Of a stretch of 64,000 nucleotides of DNA, positions 8,100-16,541 are shown one piece after another. The stretch is from Methanocalculus alkaliphilus (GTDB lineage: Archaea > Halobacteriota > Methanomicrobia > Methanomicrobiales > Methanocorpusculaceae). The position numbers and the translations under genes are program-made. Positions within the stretch are counted from its first letter, which is position 1; each line of letters starts with the position of its first letter. The notes beneath the pieces were generated by a model, which was not told where the DNA came from, made no database searches, and was given only the letters and a program-made list of their open reading frames with translations. The stretch spans positions 62,001 to 126,000 of the forward strand of contig NZ_JALJYG010000006.1 of assembly GCF_024170505.1 (NCBI RefSeq). Reading direction: 5' to 3'.

Positions 8100-8539
8100 C
8101 GTTTATCTCTTCCCTGTCGTACTTTTACGGCACCACCGTACTTAAATTCCAACATCTCTGATCCGGAGAGGACTGCCATTCCGGTCGCAAGGAGTGTATC
8201 CTCCTCATCAACGACGAAGACCTCATCTTCGGCACGAATATCCGGATCTGCGCCGATCACATGCTTCGCCATCGCATTCTTGCCTGCAAGGACGAAGGGG
8301 ACCGCCTCGGGATGGAGGATGACCCTTCCCATGGGGGGCGCGGAGAAGGCATGGATTCGCTCTGCACCATCATAACTGAGGGTGAGACGCCCGTCCTGCG
8401 CACGGACCGTGGCAAGCCTCCTGCCGCCATCACTGATATAGCGTATCCGCTTTGATGTTGAGTACTGAAACGTGCATGTCTCTGGAAAGAGTGCCTCTCC
8501 GGCTCCTCGTCCAAACTGAAATTCAGCTATTCTCCGCAC
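8096..8539 (-). CDS. PUA-domain RNA-binding protein related to archaeosine transglycosylase C-terminal modules
   Basis: About 147 residues if translated from the GTG at 8537-8539, which gives MRRIAEFQFGRGAGEALFP. That segment matches the C2 module found before the PUA domain in archaeal tRNA-guanine transglycosylase and ArcS. The second half is a PUA domain with HPEAVPFVLAGKNAMAKHV. A longer frame upstream lies wholly inside the DHH gene and looks like a shadow. The GTG start overlaps the DHH stop by 17 nt. It probably binds tRNA or rRNA, but the partner is unknown. It could be a stand-alone modification cofactor. Confidence 0.8.
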   Translation of the reverse strand: MRRIAEFQFGRGAGEALFPETCTFQYSTSKRIRYISDGGRRLATVRAQDGRLTLSYDGAERIHAFSAPPMGRVILHPEAVPFVLAGKNAMAKHVIGADPDIRAEDEVFVVDEEDTLLATGMAVLSGSEMLEFKYGGAVKVRQGRDKR

Positions 8540-9917
8540 ACGGCGAAGACTGCCGTGCGAGGATATCGTCGATCTCTCTGACAAAAACTTCCTCCGTCCC
8601 TGCAGGGATATACGCCCCTGCGGCGATTGCATGTCCGCCACCTGCCCCACCGACACGCTCTGATGCCTCACAGAGTGCGGCCTGGAGGTCAATTCCTCTC
8701 GCAACGACCCGCTCGACCGTTCGCATCGAGACTTTCACCACCTCGGGATCATCAGGGAGGGTACAGAAGACCATAATCGGCCGCTTCCAGTCGAGCTTCG
8801 AGAGGGCCATCCCGGCCCCGATCCCGACGATGGTGTCAGGGAACCGGTCCCCGGTATGGATCCACTGCAGGTTATCGGTTCTGGCTACGCCTGTATCCAG
8901 GATATACTGGAAGAGCTCTCTGATGACGCTTCTGTGGTGACGGAGCATATGTTCAGCTTTGCGGTACTGCAGATCCCGATCTCCGGTGCAGACGGCGCTC
9001 CCGATATCGGGACGAGCCCATCGTCCACAGGCATTCAGCATTGTTGCGTACTCGGATGCATTTCTGAGCGGAGATCTCGGTGCTTCGTCCGGGAAGATAT
9101 AGGACTCCCCGAAGATCCGGTTCACAGGCTCTCCATGGGCGATCAGCTGTTCAACGATCGCAGAGGCGATCGTCCTTCTCTCTTCATCAGGCAGCTCCTC
9201 CCAGACCCGCCATCTGCCATCAGTTTCACGAAGAGTAATCCCGAGCCTCTCAAGGAACGCCTGCGCACCATTTGGGTTGTTGCTGATCCCCGGGATGATC
9301 GGGTCGTCGCTATAGCTGAGGCAGATGTGGATTGGGCGTGTGGAGAGGCCGTAGCAGTTGAGATCATGCGTGGTTATTCTAACATTGCCAGCCGTGACAC
9401 CATCGAGTGCGATCTCACGGGCGGGACCGACAAGCCCGCATGCCTCCCGCGCCATCATATCCCCGACATTCCCGACGACACCAAGCTTTGCCAGGTCCCG
9501 GTTTTTAGAGTCCATCTCCCTGGCGACAAAGTATGCAATACCTGCCGCAGAGAGTTTCCCAATTCCATATGGGAGGCAGTTTACCTGCCGGTACTCGATA
9601 TTTGACGGCTGGCTGATATGGTGATCAAGGATGAGAACCTCGTCCTCCACAAGACCATGCTCTTCGATGAGGTTCTGCTGGCCTGCACCGAGATCAACGA
9701 ATATCTTGAGGGTGTCATCCTTGGGAACCCACTTCATCATAAGAGGTTCAAGCTGCCTGAGAAAGACCGACCGTGTCTGAATGTCAAGTCGGGATACTGC
9801 CTGCCTCAGGATCGCCTCACTTGCAATGCCATCGGCATCGATATGTGAGAGGATCGTCACTGCGGATGCAGATCTGATGATCTCCGATGCCTTGCGGAGA
9901 TCGTCAGTAAAAGCCAT
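8523..9917 (-). CDS. DHH-family phosphoesterase, RecJ-like nuclease
   Basis: A 464-residue protein with all main DHH motifs: LSHIDADGIASEAIL near residue 24, IFVDLGAGQ near 72, ILDHHIS near 96 and GNVGDMMAREACG near 148. A C-terminal DHHA1 motif GGAGGGHAIAAGAY sits near 430. Archaeal RecJ-like proteins include GINS-associated 5'-3' exonucleases and RNases, and other DHH members cleave oligonucleotides, so the substrate is uncertain. It is first in the operon with PUA, NAC and TrmI genes, which might favour an RNA substrate (inference). It is divergent from nnr with a 41-bp gap. Confidence 0.88.
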   Translation of the reverse strand: MAFTDDLRKASEIIRSASAVTILSHIDADGIASEAILRQAVSRLDIQTRSVFLRQLEPLMMKWVPKDDTLKIFVDLGAGQQNLIEEHGLVEDEVLILDHHISQPSNIEYRQVNCLPYGIGKLSAAGIAYFVAREMDSKNRDLAKLGVVGNVGDMMAREACGLVGPAREIALDGVTAGNVRITTHDLNCYGLSTRPIHICLSYSDDPIIPGISNNPNGAQAFLERLGITLRETDGRWRVWEELPDEERRTIASAIVEQLIAHGEPVNRIFGESYIFPDEAPRSPLRNASEYATMLNACGRWARPDIGSAVCTGDRDLQYRKAEHMLRHHRSVIRELFQYILDTGVARTDNLQWIHTGDRFPDTIVGIGAGMALSKLDWKRPIMVFCTLPDDPEVVKVSMRTVERVVARGIDLQAALCEASERVGGAGGGHAIAAGAYIPAGTEEVFVREIDDILARQSSPCAENS

Positions 9918-9958
9918 ACACTAATAGATACGATCTCCCAATACATCAAAGGTGTGCT

Positions 9959-11353
9959 ATGCCATACAGGACGTCAGAATGGGTGGATGAACGACCGGTG
10001 ACTCCGCGCCTGATGCAGGCGATCGAGAGAAACGCGGTTGCACTCGGGGTCTCGACCCTTCAGATGATGGAGAGTGCAGGCAAGGCCCTTGCAGACCGGG
10101 CGCTCATCGAGGCGCCTGCTCATGTCCTCCTCCTCTGTGGAAGGGGGAACAACGGCGGTGACGGGTTCGTTGCCGCGAGATACCTTGCCAGGCATACTGA
10201 GGTCACCTGCCTCGCCCTCTCCGGGGAACGGGAGGGTGACGCGGCGGCAAACCTTCATGCACTCAGGCGATGCGGTGTACCGATTCATGAGATCACCTGC
10301 CGCGATGATCTCCTTGTTCATGATCCTCTCTTCTCCTCTGCCGATCTTATCATCGACGCACTTATCGGGACCGGATCAGCAGGCCCCCTCCGTGAACCGG
10401 TCGCCACCTGCGTCCGGATGGCAGGGGAATCGGATGCGTTCATCCTCTCGGCCGATCTCCCGACTCCGGGTATCTCCCCGGACTGCATCCTCGCGTTTCA
10501 CCGGAGCAAAGGCGATGCAACAGATGTGGCGGATATCGGGATTCCGATCGAGGCTGAGTGCTGCACGGGTCCCGGGGATCTCCTCCTCATTCCGGCGAAG
10601 CAGAGGGGAGCCCATAAAGGTGCGGGAGGAAAGGTCCTCGTCATTGGCGGGGGGCCGTACCAGGGGGCTCCCTATCTCGCCGGCCTCGCCGCACTTCGCG
10701 CAGGCGCGGATATTGTCAGGGTTGCGACCCCTCATCCCCTCGATTATCCGGATCTCATCCACCTCCCTGTTGCCGGAGGGGTCATCGGTGATGCTGATAC
10801 AGAGATGCTGATCACCCATGCAGAAGAGGCGGATGTTGTTCTCATCGGGCCCGGGATGGGCAGCCGGAGCCACGGTGTTGCGATCCGTGTTGCAGAGGCA
10901 GCACGCAGGGTGGTTATTGATGCTGATGCACTCCGCCTTCCGCTCCCTGCCGGGAAAGAGACGATTTACACACCGCATGCAGGGGAGTTTGAACGCATCT
11001 TCGGCCGGTCCCCCGATGGGAGGTCCCGGCAGAAGGCCGCCCTCGTTTCGGCTGCCGCATCTGAGGCGCGCGTCGTCCTCCTCAAAGGGAAGACCGATAT
11101 CATCAGCGACGGGGGAAGGGTGCGGTTGAACAGGACCGGCCATCCTGCGATGACGGTCGGGGGTACCGGAGATATTCTCGCCGGGGTTGCTGCGGGACTC
11201 TTCTGCCGGATGCCTGCGTTTGAGGCGGCATGTGTTGCAGCATATGCAAACGGTGTTGCCGGGGAATCTGCGGCAGAGGGGGTGGGTGATGGCATGATCG
11301 CGGGTGATCTTCTTCTCTTCATCGCCCGGATACTATACGGAGAGTCATACTGA
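9959..11353 (+). CDS. nnr: Bifunctional NAD(P)H-hydrate epimerase / ADP-dependent NAD(P)H-hydrate dehydratase
   Basis: A 464-residue fusion that repairs hydrated NAD(P)H. The N-terminal YjeF domain has MQMMESAGKALADRA-type sequence, LLLCGRGNNGGDGFVAARYL, and the Asp-rich ADLIIDALIGTGSAGPLREP. The C-terminal ribokinase-like domain has VVIDADALRLPLP, YTPHAGEFERIFG and TVGGTGDILAGVAAG. Both halves look intact and the length fits. Its TGA overlaps the ATG of moaC by one base (TGATG), so the two are probably co-transcribed. The gene is divergent from the DHH gene. Confidence 0.95.
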   Translation: MPYRTSEWVDERPVTPRLMQAIERNAVALGVSTLQMMESAGKALADRALIEAPAHVLLLCGRGNNGGDGFVAARYLARHTEVTCLALSGEREGDAAANLHALRRCGVPIHEITCRDDLLVHDPLFSSADLIIDALIGTGSAGPLREPVATCVRMAGESDAFILSADLPTPGISPDCILAFHRSKGDATDVADIGIPIEAECCTGPGDLLLIPAKQRGAHKGAGGKVLVIGGGPYQGAPYLAGLAALRAGADIVRVATPHPLDYPDLIHLPVAGGVIGDADTEMLITHAEEADVVLIGPGMGSRSHGVAIRVAEAARRVVIDADALRLPLPAGKETIYTPHAGEFERIFGRSPDGRSRQKAALVSAAASEARVVLLKGKTDIISDGGRVRLNRTGHPAMTVGGTGDILAGVAAGLFCRMPAFEAACVAAYANGVAGESAAEGVGDGMIAGDLLLFIARILYGESY

Positions 11354-11823
11354 TGGTGGAATTTACCCATATTGACGAGGGGCATGTCCGGATGGTTGAT
11401 GTCACCGGCAAGCCCGATGTCTCCCGCTCCGCAACGGCGGAAGGGAGGATATATCTGAGCGGTGAGACGCTTGCCGCAATCAGGGATGGTACGACCCTGA
11501 AAGGAAACGTCCTTGCAACAGCCGAGGTGGCAGCCATCCTCGCAGTGAAGGAGACATCTGCGATCATCCCGATGTGTCACCCTCTCCCCATCGGTGGTGT
11601 CTCGGTCGGTTTTACCGAGACGAATGAGTATATCAGCGCTACAGTCACTGTCAGAACCTATGGAAAGACGGGTGTCGAGATGGAGGCGCTCACCGGTGTC
11701 TCTGTCGCCCTCCTCACCATCTGGGATATGGTGAAGTCGGCGGAGAAGGATGATGGGGGGCAGTACCCGACGACCCGGATTGAGGGAGTTCGTGTTCTGT
11801 CAAAAGAGAAGGGCACCGCATAA
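11353..11823 (+). CDS. moaC: Cyclic pyranopterin monophosphate synthase
   Basis: A 156-residue MoaC that converts the MoaA product into cyclic pyranopterin monophosphate in molybdopterin synthesis, needed for the Mo or W formylmethanofuran and formate dehydrogenases of methanogens. Visible motifs are VRMVDVTGKPDVSRSATAEG at the N-terminus, the active-site loop AIIPMCHPLPIGGV, and GKTGVEMEALTGVSVALLTI. The length and motifs are standard. It is coupled to nnr through a one-base overlap, and the next gene (L15e) has its own promoter-like region. Confidence 0.96.
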   Translation: MVEFTHIDEGHVRMVDVTGKPDVSRSATAEGRIYLSGETLAAIRDGTTLKGNVLATAEVAAILAVKETSAIIPMCHPLPIGGVSVGFTETNEYISATVTVRTYGKTGVEMEALTGVSVALLTIWDMVKSAEKDDGGQYPTTRIEGVRVLSKEKGTA

Positions 11824-11864
11824 CCAGACACCTTTATCTGCGCTTGTAGCGAACAAATACGCAC

Positions 11865-11880
11865 ACGGGATCTTTCCCGT
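11865..11880 (+). promoter_or_regulatory. Hairpin in the 5' leader of the L15e mRNA
   Basis: A perfect 6-bp stem ACGGGA / TCCCGT encloses the tetraloop tctt, 40 nt before the L15e ATG. A TATA-like cctttatctg at 11831-11840 would place the transcript start near 11860, so the hairpin would sit at the very 5' end of the superoperon mRNA. A role in stability or ribosomal-protein feedback is only a possibility. Confidence 0.4.
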
Positions 11881-11919
11881 AAAGGAATGTGGCTCATACG
11901 AGCTGAACCTGGAGCAACT

Positions 11920-12504
11920 ATGTCACGATCAATGTATTCGTACGTCCGTGAGGCCTGGAAAAAGCCTGACGAGACAGAAGTAAAAGCACTCCTCTGGCAC
12001 CGCATGCAGAAGTGGCGTCGCCAGGGATCGGTCGTCAGGATCGATCGCCCGACCCGTATCGACCGCGCCCGTACCCTCGGGTATAAGGCAAAGCAGGGTG
12101 TTATCGTCGTCCGCGTGCAGGTACGCCGTGGAGGAAGAAGGAAATCCAGATACGTCCGTGGCCGCAGGACTGCCCGGATGGGTATGGCCCGGGTCACCGC
12201 AGGAAAGAGCATCCAGCGGATCGCAGAGGAGCGTGCCGGCAGACGGTATCCGAACATGGAAGTTCTCAACTCCTACTGGGTTGGAGAAGATGGTGTCCGG
12301 AAGTTCTTCGAGGTCATCCTCGTCGACCGCGACCACCCATCCGTCCGGAGCGACGCGACACTCAACTGGATCTGTGACCAGAAGAACCGTGTATTCCGTG
12401 GCAAGACCTCAGCAGGCAGGAAAGGGCGTGGGATGCGCCACCGCGGAAAGGGTACTGAGAAGACCCGCCCAAGCATCCGTTCACACAAGAACCAGGGGAA
12501 ATAA
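11920..12504 (+). CDS. rpl15e: Ribosomal protein L15e
   Basis: A 194-residue large-subunit ribosomal protein, the usual length for L15e. It starts [16 protein letters not shown] and contains [37 protein letters not shown] and the C-terminal [17 protein letters not shown]. The ATG at 11920 is chosen over one at 11887 because it gives the conserved N-terminus and has GGAG at 11911-11914. It is the first gene of a long collinear translation, RNA-processing and proteasome operon reaching to 16541. Confidence 0.97.
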   Translation: MSRSMYSYVREAWKKPDETEVKALLWHRMQKWRRQGSVVRIDRPTRIDRARTLGYKAKQGVIVVRVQVRRGGRRKSRYVRGRRTARMGMARVTAGKSIQRIAEERAGRRYPNMEVLNSYWVGEDGVRKFFEVILVDRDHPSVRSDATLNWICDQKNRVFRGKTSAGRKGRGMRHRGKGTEKTRPSIRSHKNQGK

Positions 12505-12516
12505 TCCCTCTTTTTT

Positions 12517-13152
12517 ATGACGGTCACGGATGTCTTCATCCAGCCCCATCCGAGGGGCGACTCGACCATACGGCGAATGGCGCGCACCGCTCGCGAGTAT
12601 GGATTTGATACCCTTGTTGCCATCGATCAGCCGTCTGCGGAATATCACGGTGTCTCTATTCTGAAAGGGATCATCGTCTCCGAGAGGACCATGAAGGCGG
12701 TCAATGCAGCGGTACGGAAACGCGGCGATACGATCATCGGTGTTGCTGCCGGAGAGAACAGTTTTAACCGCTCAGTCATTCAGACCCCGGGCGTTTCTCT
12801 CCTGACAGGGATCTGTTCGACACGGAGGAACGCTTTTGATCATGTAACGGCGCGGTATGCCGCTGAGAAGGGGGTGGCGGTCCATCTTGATATCGGGATG
12901 CTCATAACCTGCCGCGGCCATACCCGGCAGAAGGTGCTCACACGGTACCATGAACTTCTCCTCCTCCAGAGGAAGTATGAGTTCCCGTTTGCTCTTGGGA
13001 GCGGCGCTGCATCCATCCTTGATCAGCGTTCGGTCCGTGAGATGGTGCAGCTCTGCGGGCTCTTTGGTATGGAGAGGGATGAGGTGCGCACGGCTCTTGC
13101 CACCATCCCCAAACTCCGTCAGGAGTCCTCATTCCCACGGGTGGTATCATGA
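12517..13152 (+). CDS. rnp3: Ribonuclease P protein component 3 (Rpp30)
   Basis: A 211-residue TIM-barrel-like protein subunit of archaeal RNase P, which trims tRNA 5' leaders. Features typical of Rpp30 are VFIQPHPRGDSTIRRMARTA, GFDTLVAIDQ, VAAGENSFNRSVIQTPGVSLL and the C-terminal FPFALGSGAASILDQRSVRE. It begins 12 nt after the L15e stop, and its own stop overlaps the next gene, rnp2, by 4 nt. Rpp30 and Pop5 form a heterodimer pair in the holoenzyme, so the adjacency is functional. Confidence 0.93.
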   Translation: MTVTDVFIQPHPRGDSTIRRMARTAREYGFDTLVAIDQPSAEYHGVSILKGIIVSERTMKAVNAAVRKRGDTIIGVAAGENSFNRSVIQTPGVSLLTGICSTRRNAFDHVTARYAAEKGVAVHLDIGMLITCRGHTRQKVLTRYHELLLLQRKYEFPFALGSGAASILDQRSVREMVQLCGLFGMERDEVRTALATIPKLRQESSFPRVVS

Positions 13153-13658
13153 AGCCGCTTCCACCCACACTCAGGGAGAATCGCAGGTATGTTCTTGCAA
13201 GGATCCGGCCGCCAACTGTTGAGGCTGATGAGCGGGACTGGCATATTGCCATATCCGAGGCGGTATCCTCATTATATGGTGATATTATCGCGGCAGAGAT
13301 TCATGCCGGAACAATCCGGCAGGAAGGGGCATACCTTATTATCCGATGCAGAAGAGGATGGGAAGAGGAGCTCAGTACTGCACTTACCACAGTCCGGGGT
13401 GTCCACCAGACCCCCGTCCATCTTCAGGCGATCAGCACCTCAGGGACGATCAAAGCACTTACAAAGAAGATCCGCCCCGTCTCCACTGGAGATGAGGTCA
13501 GCTGTGTCATCGATGGACGCGACCATTCCGGCATACACTATACCAATGGAAACATTGACCTTATCAGAAGAGATATGAAAGGTCAGGAAGTAGTATTTCT
13601 GACGAAAGAGGATATGGAGAGTTTTCATGCAACCACAACCAAGTCAGATGGGATATGA
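13149..13658 (+). CDS. rnp2: Ribonuclease P protein component 2 (Pop5 family), with C-terminal extension
   Basis: A 169-residue Pop5-like RNase P subunit. The N-terminal half matches the family: PLPPTLRENRRYVLARI, AVSSLYGDIIAAEI and AYLIIRCRRGWEEELSTAL. Residues from about 110 onward extend beyond the usual Pop5 length of about 120 residues, with EVSCVIDGRDHSGIHYTNGN; I cannot assign this part. The gene overlaps rnp3 by 4 nt and runs 32 nt into psmA in another frame, so the extension may be constrained by the proteasome gene start. Confidence 0.88.
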   Translation: MKPLPPTLRENRRYVLARIRPPTVEADERDWHIAISEAVSSLYGDIIAAEIHAGTIRQEGAYLIIRCRRGWEEELSTALTTVRGVHQTPVHLQAISTSGTIKALTKKIRPVSTGDEVSCVIDGRDHSGIHYTNGNIDLIRRDMKGQEVVFLTKEDMESFHATTTKSDGI

Positions 13659-14352
13659 CCGGGCGATCACCGTCTTCAGTCCGGACGGCCGCCTTTACCA
13701 GGTCGAGTACGCACGTGAAGCAGTGAAACGCGGAACAACTGCTGTCGGGATCAAATGTAAGGAGGGTGTCGTCCTCATCGTGGATAAGCGGGTGAGTTCA
13801 CGCCTCCTTGAGCCATCATCCATCGAGAAGATCTTCCGGATAGATGCACATATCGGTGTCGCATCATCCGGTCTTGTCGGTGATGCCCGCGCCCTCGTGG
13901 ACCGCGCGCGAATCGAAGCACAGATTAACCGCGTCTCGTATGATGAGTCGATCGATATCGAGACCCTCTCAAAGAGGCTCTGCGATCATATGCAGACCTA
14001 CACGCAGTTTGGTGGTGCCCGCCCGTATGGAACCGCTCTGCTTATTGCAGGAATCTCCGATGGGAAGCCGCATCTCTTTGAGACCGATCCATCCGGTACA
14101 CTCCTTGAGTACAAGGCGACAGGCATCGGTGTCGGCAGGCCGGCGGTTATGAAGGTCTTTGAGGAGGAGTACAATCCAGAGAACTCCTGCAAGGATGCGA
14201 TTCTCCTTGGCCTTAAGGCGCTTCATGCCGCAACTGAAGGGAAATTTGATGTAAATACCGTTGAGATCGGCATCGTCTCAATCCAGTCGGGAACATTCCG
14301 GAAGATGACTCCGGAAGAGGTTGCTGTCTGTGTTGAGACCTTTGAGCAGTGA
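13627..14352 (+). CDS. psmA: Proteasome subunit alpha
   Basis: A 241-residue archaeal 20S proteasome alpha subunit, which forms the outer gating rings. It has the hallmark GYDRAITVFSPDGRLYQVEYAREAVKRGTTA at residues 9-39, including the YDR gating motif, followed by GIKCKEGVVLIVDKR and HIGVASSGLVGDARALVDRA. The beta subunit is not in this window. The start lies inside rnp2. Its position between RNase P genes and SBDS is the classic archaeal superoperon arrangement. Confidence 0.97.
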   Translation: MQPQPSQMGYDRAITVFSPDGRLYQVEYAREAVKRGTTAVGIKCKEGVVLIVDKRVSSRLLEPSSIEKIFRIDAHIGVASSGLVGDARALVDRARIEAQINRVSYDESIDIETLSKRLCDHMQTYTQFGGARPYGTALLIAGISDGKPHLFETDPSGTLLEYKATGIGVGRPAVMKVFEEEYNPENSCKDAILLGLKALHAATEGKFDVNTVEIGIVSIQSGTFRKMTPEEVAVCVETFEQ

Positions 14353-14361
14353 GGAAGACCG

Positions 14362-15063
14362 ATGATCCCTCTTGATGATGCCGTTGTCGCGCGCTATGAG
14401 GCGCATGGAGAGCGCTTTGAGATCCTGGTCGATCCGGATCTCGCCCAGAAGATACGTGATGGTGAGGAGATCGGGATCGAGGATGCCGTCGCTGCTGCAT
14501 ATGTCTATGAGAATGCCGCCCATGTCGAGAAGGCCTCAGATGAAGCCCTGAACAAGGTCTTCAATACGACGGACTTTGAGGCAGTGGCTGAGGTGATCAT
14601 CAAAAAGGGGGAGATTCATCTCACCTCCGAGCAGCGGAAGCAGAGGGCTGAGGAGAAGAAGCGGCAGGTAATCACGTATATCGCGCGCAATGCGATCAAC
14701 CCCCAGACAAATCTCCCCCACCCCCCACAGCGGATCGAGCTTGCACTCGAGGAGGTCAGGATAAACTTTGATCCCTTCAAATCCGTCGATGCCCTCGTCA
14801 AGGAGGTGGTCAAGGCTTTACGCCCGATCCTCCCGATAAAATTTGCAGAGCGGCGGTATGCCGTCCGGATCCCTGCTGATTATGCTCCGCGAGGATATGG
14901 GGAGATTGCAGGTGCAGCGATGGTCACGATGGAGAAGGAGGAGTGGCAGGCTGACGGCTCCTGGATCTGCCTTGTGAAGATACCTGCGGGTATGCAGGAA
15001 GAGTTCTTCTCACTCATTAACCGTGTCTCAAAGGGGGACGCGGATGTCAGGATCATCGAGTAA
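14362..15063 (+). CDS. sdo1: Ribosome assembly factor SBDS
   Basis: A 233-residue SBDS homologue. The N-terminal FYSH domain has ARYEAHGERFEILVDPD, AAYVYENAAHVEKASDEAL and IIKKGEIHLTSEQRKQ; the central helical domain has NPQTNLPHPPQRIELALEE; the C-terminal ferredoxin-like domain follows. It helps release anti-association factor aIF6 and mature the large subunit. It begins 9 nt after psmA. In many archaea exosome genes follow it directly, but here the next gene is L37Ae after 53 bp. Confidence 0.96.
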   Translation: MIPLDDAVVARYEAHGERFEILVDPDLAQKIRDGEEIGIEDAVAAAYVYENAAHVEKASDEALNKVFNTTDFEAVAEVIIKKGEIHLTSEQRKQRAEEKKRQVITYIARNAINPQTNLPHPPQRIELALEEVRINFDPFKSVDALVKEVVKALRPILPIKFAERRYAVRIPADYAPRGYGEIAGAAMVTMEKEEWQADGSWICLVKIPAGMQEEFFSLINRVSKGDADVRIIE

Positions 15064-15116
15064 CTTAATAGCCCCTGATAGCAAATAGAATAAGACATAT
15101 CCCGGAGATTTCAATC

Positions 15117-15407
15117 ATGGTTAAGGGTAAACATAAGGCAAAGGGTCGTGTAACTGGTAGTGCAGGCCGCTATGGACCGCGATACGGACGATTCATCAGA
15201 AAGAGCGTCAATGAGACCGAGAAGGTTCAGCGCGCAAAACACCTCTGTCCACGTTGCGACACATTCTCAGTCAAGCGGCAGGGCACCGGCATCTGGGGAT
15301 GCAGAAAGTGCGGCTTTGCGTTTGCAGGTGGAGCATACACCCCACAGACACCGGGACTGAAGGTAGCACTCAGGAACATCGAGGCAACAACCAAGAAGGA
15401 GGCGTAA
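15117..15407 (+). CDS. rpl37ae: Ribosomal protein L37Ae
   Basis: A 96-residue zinc-ribbon ribosomal protein. It has GRYGPRYGRFIRKSVNETE and the Cys pattern CPRCDTFSVKR ... GCRKCGF (C-x2-C, about 14 residues, C-x2-C). The C-terminal AGGAYTPQTPG is typical of the family. A purine-rich cggag lies 10-14 nt upstream. It is followed after 6 nt by rpoP. Confidence 0.96.
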   Translation: MVKGKHKAKGRVTGSAGRYGPRYGRFIRKSVNETEKVQRAKHLCPRCDTFSVKRQGTGIWGCRKCGFAFAGGAYTPQTPGLKVALRNIEATTKKEA

Positions 15408-15413
15408 TCTGGC

Positions 15414-15548
15414 GTGACCGGGTCCTATAAGTGCGCCCGTTGCAAAAAGAAAGTGGAGATCGATGTCAATGTCCGTTGCCCGTACTGCGGACACCGTATC
15501 CTCTTTAAAGAGCGCGGTGCGGGTATTAAGGACCTCAAAGCCAGATGA
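15414..15548 (+). CDS. rpoP: DNA-directed RNA polymerase subunit P (Rpb12-like)
   Basis: A 44-codon gene starting at GTG 15414-15416, below usual length cut-offs. The peptide begins [17 protein letters not shown] and has a second pair in [15 protein letters not shown], so it is a C-x2-C / C-x2-C zinc ribbon of the RpoP/Rpb12 family. The C-terminal [10 protein letters not shown] is typical. It is 6 nt after L37Ae and its TGA overlaps the ATG of the Brix gene (ATGA). Position between L37Ae and Brix is conserved in archaea. Confidence 0.93.
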   Translation: MTGSYKCARCKKKVEIDVNVRCPYCGHRILFKERGAGIKDLKAR

Positions 15549-15943
15549 CAATCCTGACGACATCACGAAGGCCGTCTCCTGAGCTTCGGACATTGGCACG
15601 GGATCTTGCCTTCGCCCTTGGGTGTGATCATATCAACCGGGGCAAGGCCGGCCTTCGTGATCTCGAGGATCGTGATCCGGTCTTTATCTTTCTTGAAAAG
15701 CAGCAGGAGAAGACGATCCTCCGCCTCGAGGTTGAGGGGGAGGTAAAGGGCGAGGTGATCATATCCACCTGGTCAGTTGAACCCCGTGAAGGGGTGATGC
15801 AGCGAGGCATCTTCGTTTCTGATCAATCGGTGTATGATCTCCTTGCACGGTATGTCCCCGTCACATTGAAGGCCGATGCAGAGAATACGATCATCTTTGA
15901 TGGAAGGCAGAGGAGATTATACAGGTGTCAGATAGCGAGTTGA
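15545..15943 (+). CDS. Brix-domain ribosome biogenesis protein
   Basis: A 132-residue archaeal Brix/Imp4-like protein, much shorter than eukaryotic relatives, as is usual in archaea. The N-terminal signature is [21 protein letters not shown] followed by [10 protein letters not shown], and the middle has [18 protein letters not shown]. Such proteins are thought to bind pre-rRNA in ribosome assembly. The start overlaps rpoP by 4 nt, and the end overlaps the pcc1 start by 19 nt. Confidence 0.87.
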   Translation: MTILTTSRRPSPELRTLARDLAFALGCDHINRGKAGLRDLEDRDPVFIFLEKQQEKTILRLEVEGEVKGEVIISTWSVEPREGVMQRGIFVSDQSVYDLLARYVPVTLKADAENTIIFDGRQRRLYRCQIAS

Positions 15944-16176
15944 GGCATCATGCCGAGTTCTGGTTTGAGACCCCTCATGCAGCGAGGATCTATGAGGCGC
16001 TTGCACCTGAGGCATATGATGAGACCGGTGAGCGGTCGTATGCCACTATCAGCTGTGACGGCGATCACCTCTCCCTTTCAGTGATGGCCGGTGATATCCC
16101 GGCTTTGCGAGCCGCTCTCAATATGTGGCTTCGCCTGATAACAATAGCAGAAGAGATGCAGGAGATACATATATGA
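15925..16176 (+). CDS. pcc1: KEOPS complex subunit Pcc1
   Basis: An 83-residue protein starting at GTG 15925. The C-terminal half DIPALRAALNMWLRLI matches the Pcc1 dimerization helix, and the first half has HHAEFWFETPHAARIYEAL. Pcc1 is the dimerization subunit of KEOPS, which makes t6A37 in tRNA together with Kae1 and Bud32, neither of which is in the window. It overlaps Brix by 19 nt and pfdB by 4 nt. Confidence 0.9.
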   Translation: MSDSELRHHAEFWFETPHAARIYEALAPEAYDETGERSYATISCDGDHLSLSVMAGDIPALRAALNMWLRLITIAEEMQEIHI

Positions 16177-16541
16177 ACCCGAATCAGAATATTCCCGAGA
16201 AGATCCAGAATCAGATCGCCCAGCTTCAGCAGATGCAGCAGCAGCTTCAGACCATCGTCTCTCAGAAGTCCCAGTATGAGATGACCATCCGCGAGACGAA
16301 ACGTGCCGAAGAGGAGCTGAAAGAGGCTGCCGAGGATGCGGACGTCTACATGACTGTTGGATCTGTGATGGTCCGGCAGAAGAGAGATCATGTTGAGAAG
16401 ATGCTCTCCGAGAAGGTGGACACACTTGAGCTTCGGATTAAATCTCTGGAGAAGCAGGAGAAGGCTCTCTCCGGCAGATTTGAGCAGCTTCAGCAGCAGG
16501 TTAAAAACGCTCTCGAGGGCAGGGCCCCCGAAGCTGCATAA
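16173..16541 (+). CDS. pfdB: Prefoldin subunit beta
   Basis: A 122-residue coiled-coil protein starting MNPNQNIPEKIQNQIAQLQQ at 16173. It has the beta-prefoldin pattern of two long heptad helices around a beta hairpin (AEDADVYMTVGSVMVRQKRDH). Prefoldin holds unfolded proteins for transfer to chaperonins. Translation is coupled to pcc1 through ATGA. It ends the superoperon; a T-rich tract atcttttatttattatt follows directly and may terminate transcription, overlapping the end of the convergent aldehyde dehydrogenase gene. Confidence 0.95.
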   Translation: MNPNQNIPEKIQNQIAQLQQMQQQLQTIVSQKSQYEMTIRETKRAEEELKEAAEDADVYMTVGSVMVRQKRDHVEKMLSEKVDTLELRIKSLEKQEKALSGRFEQLQQQVKNALEGRAPEAA

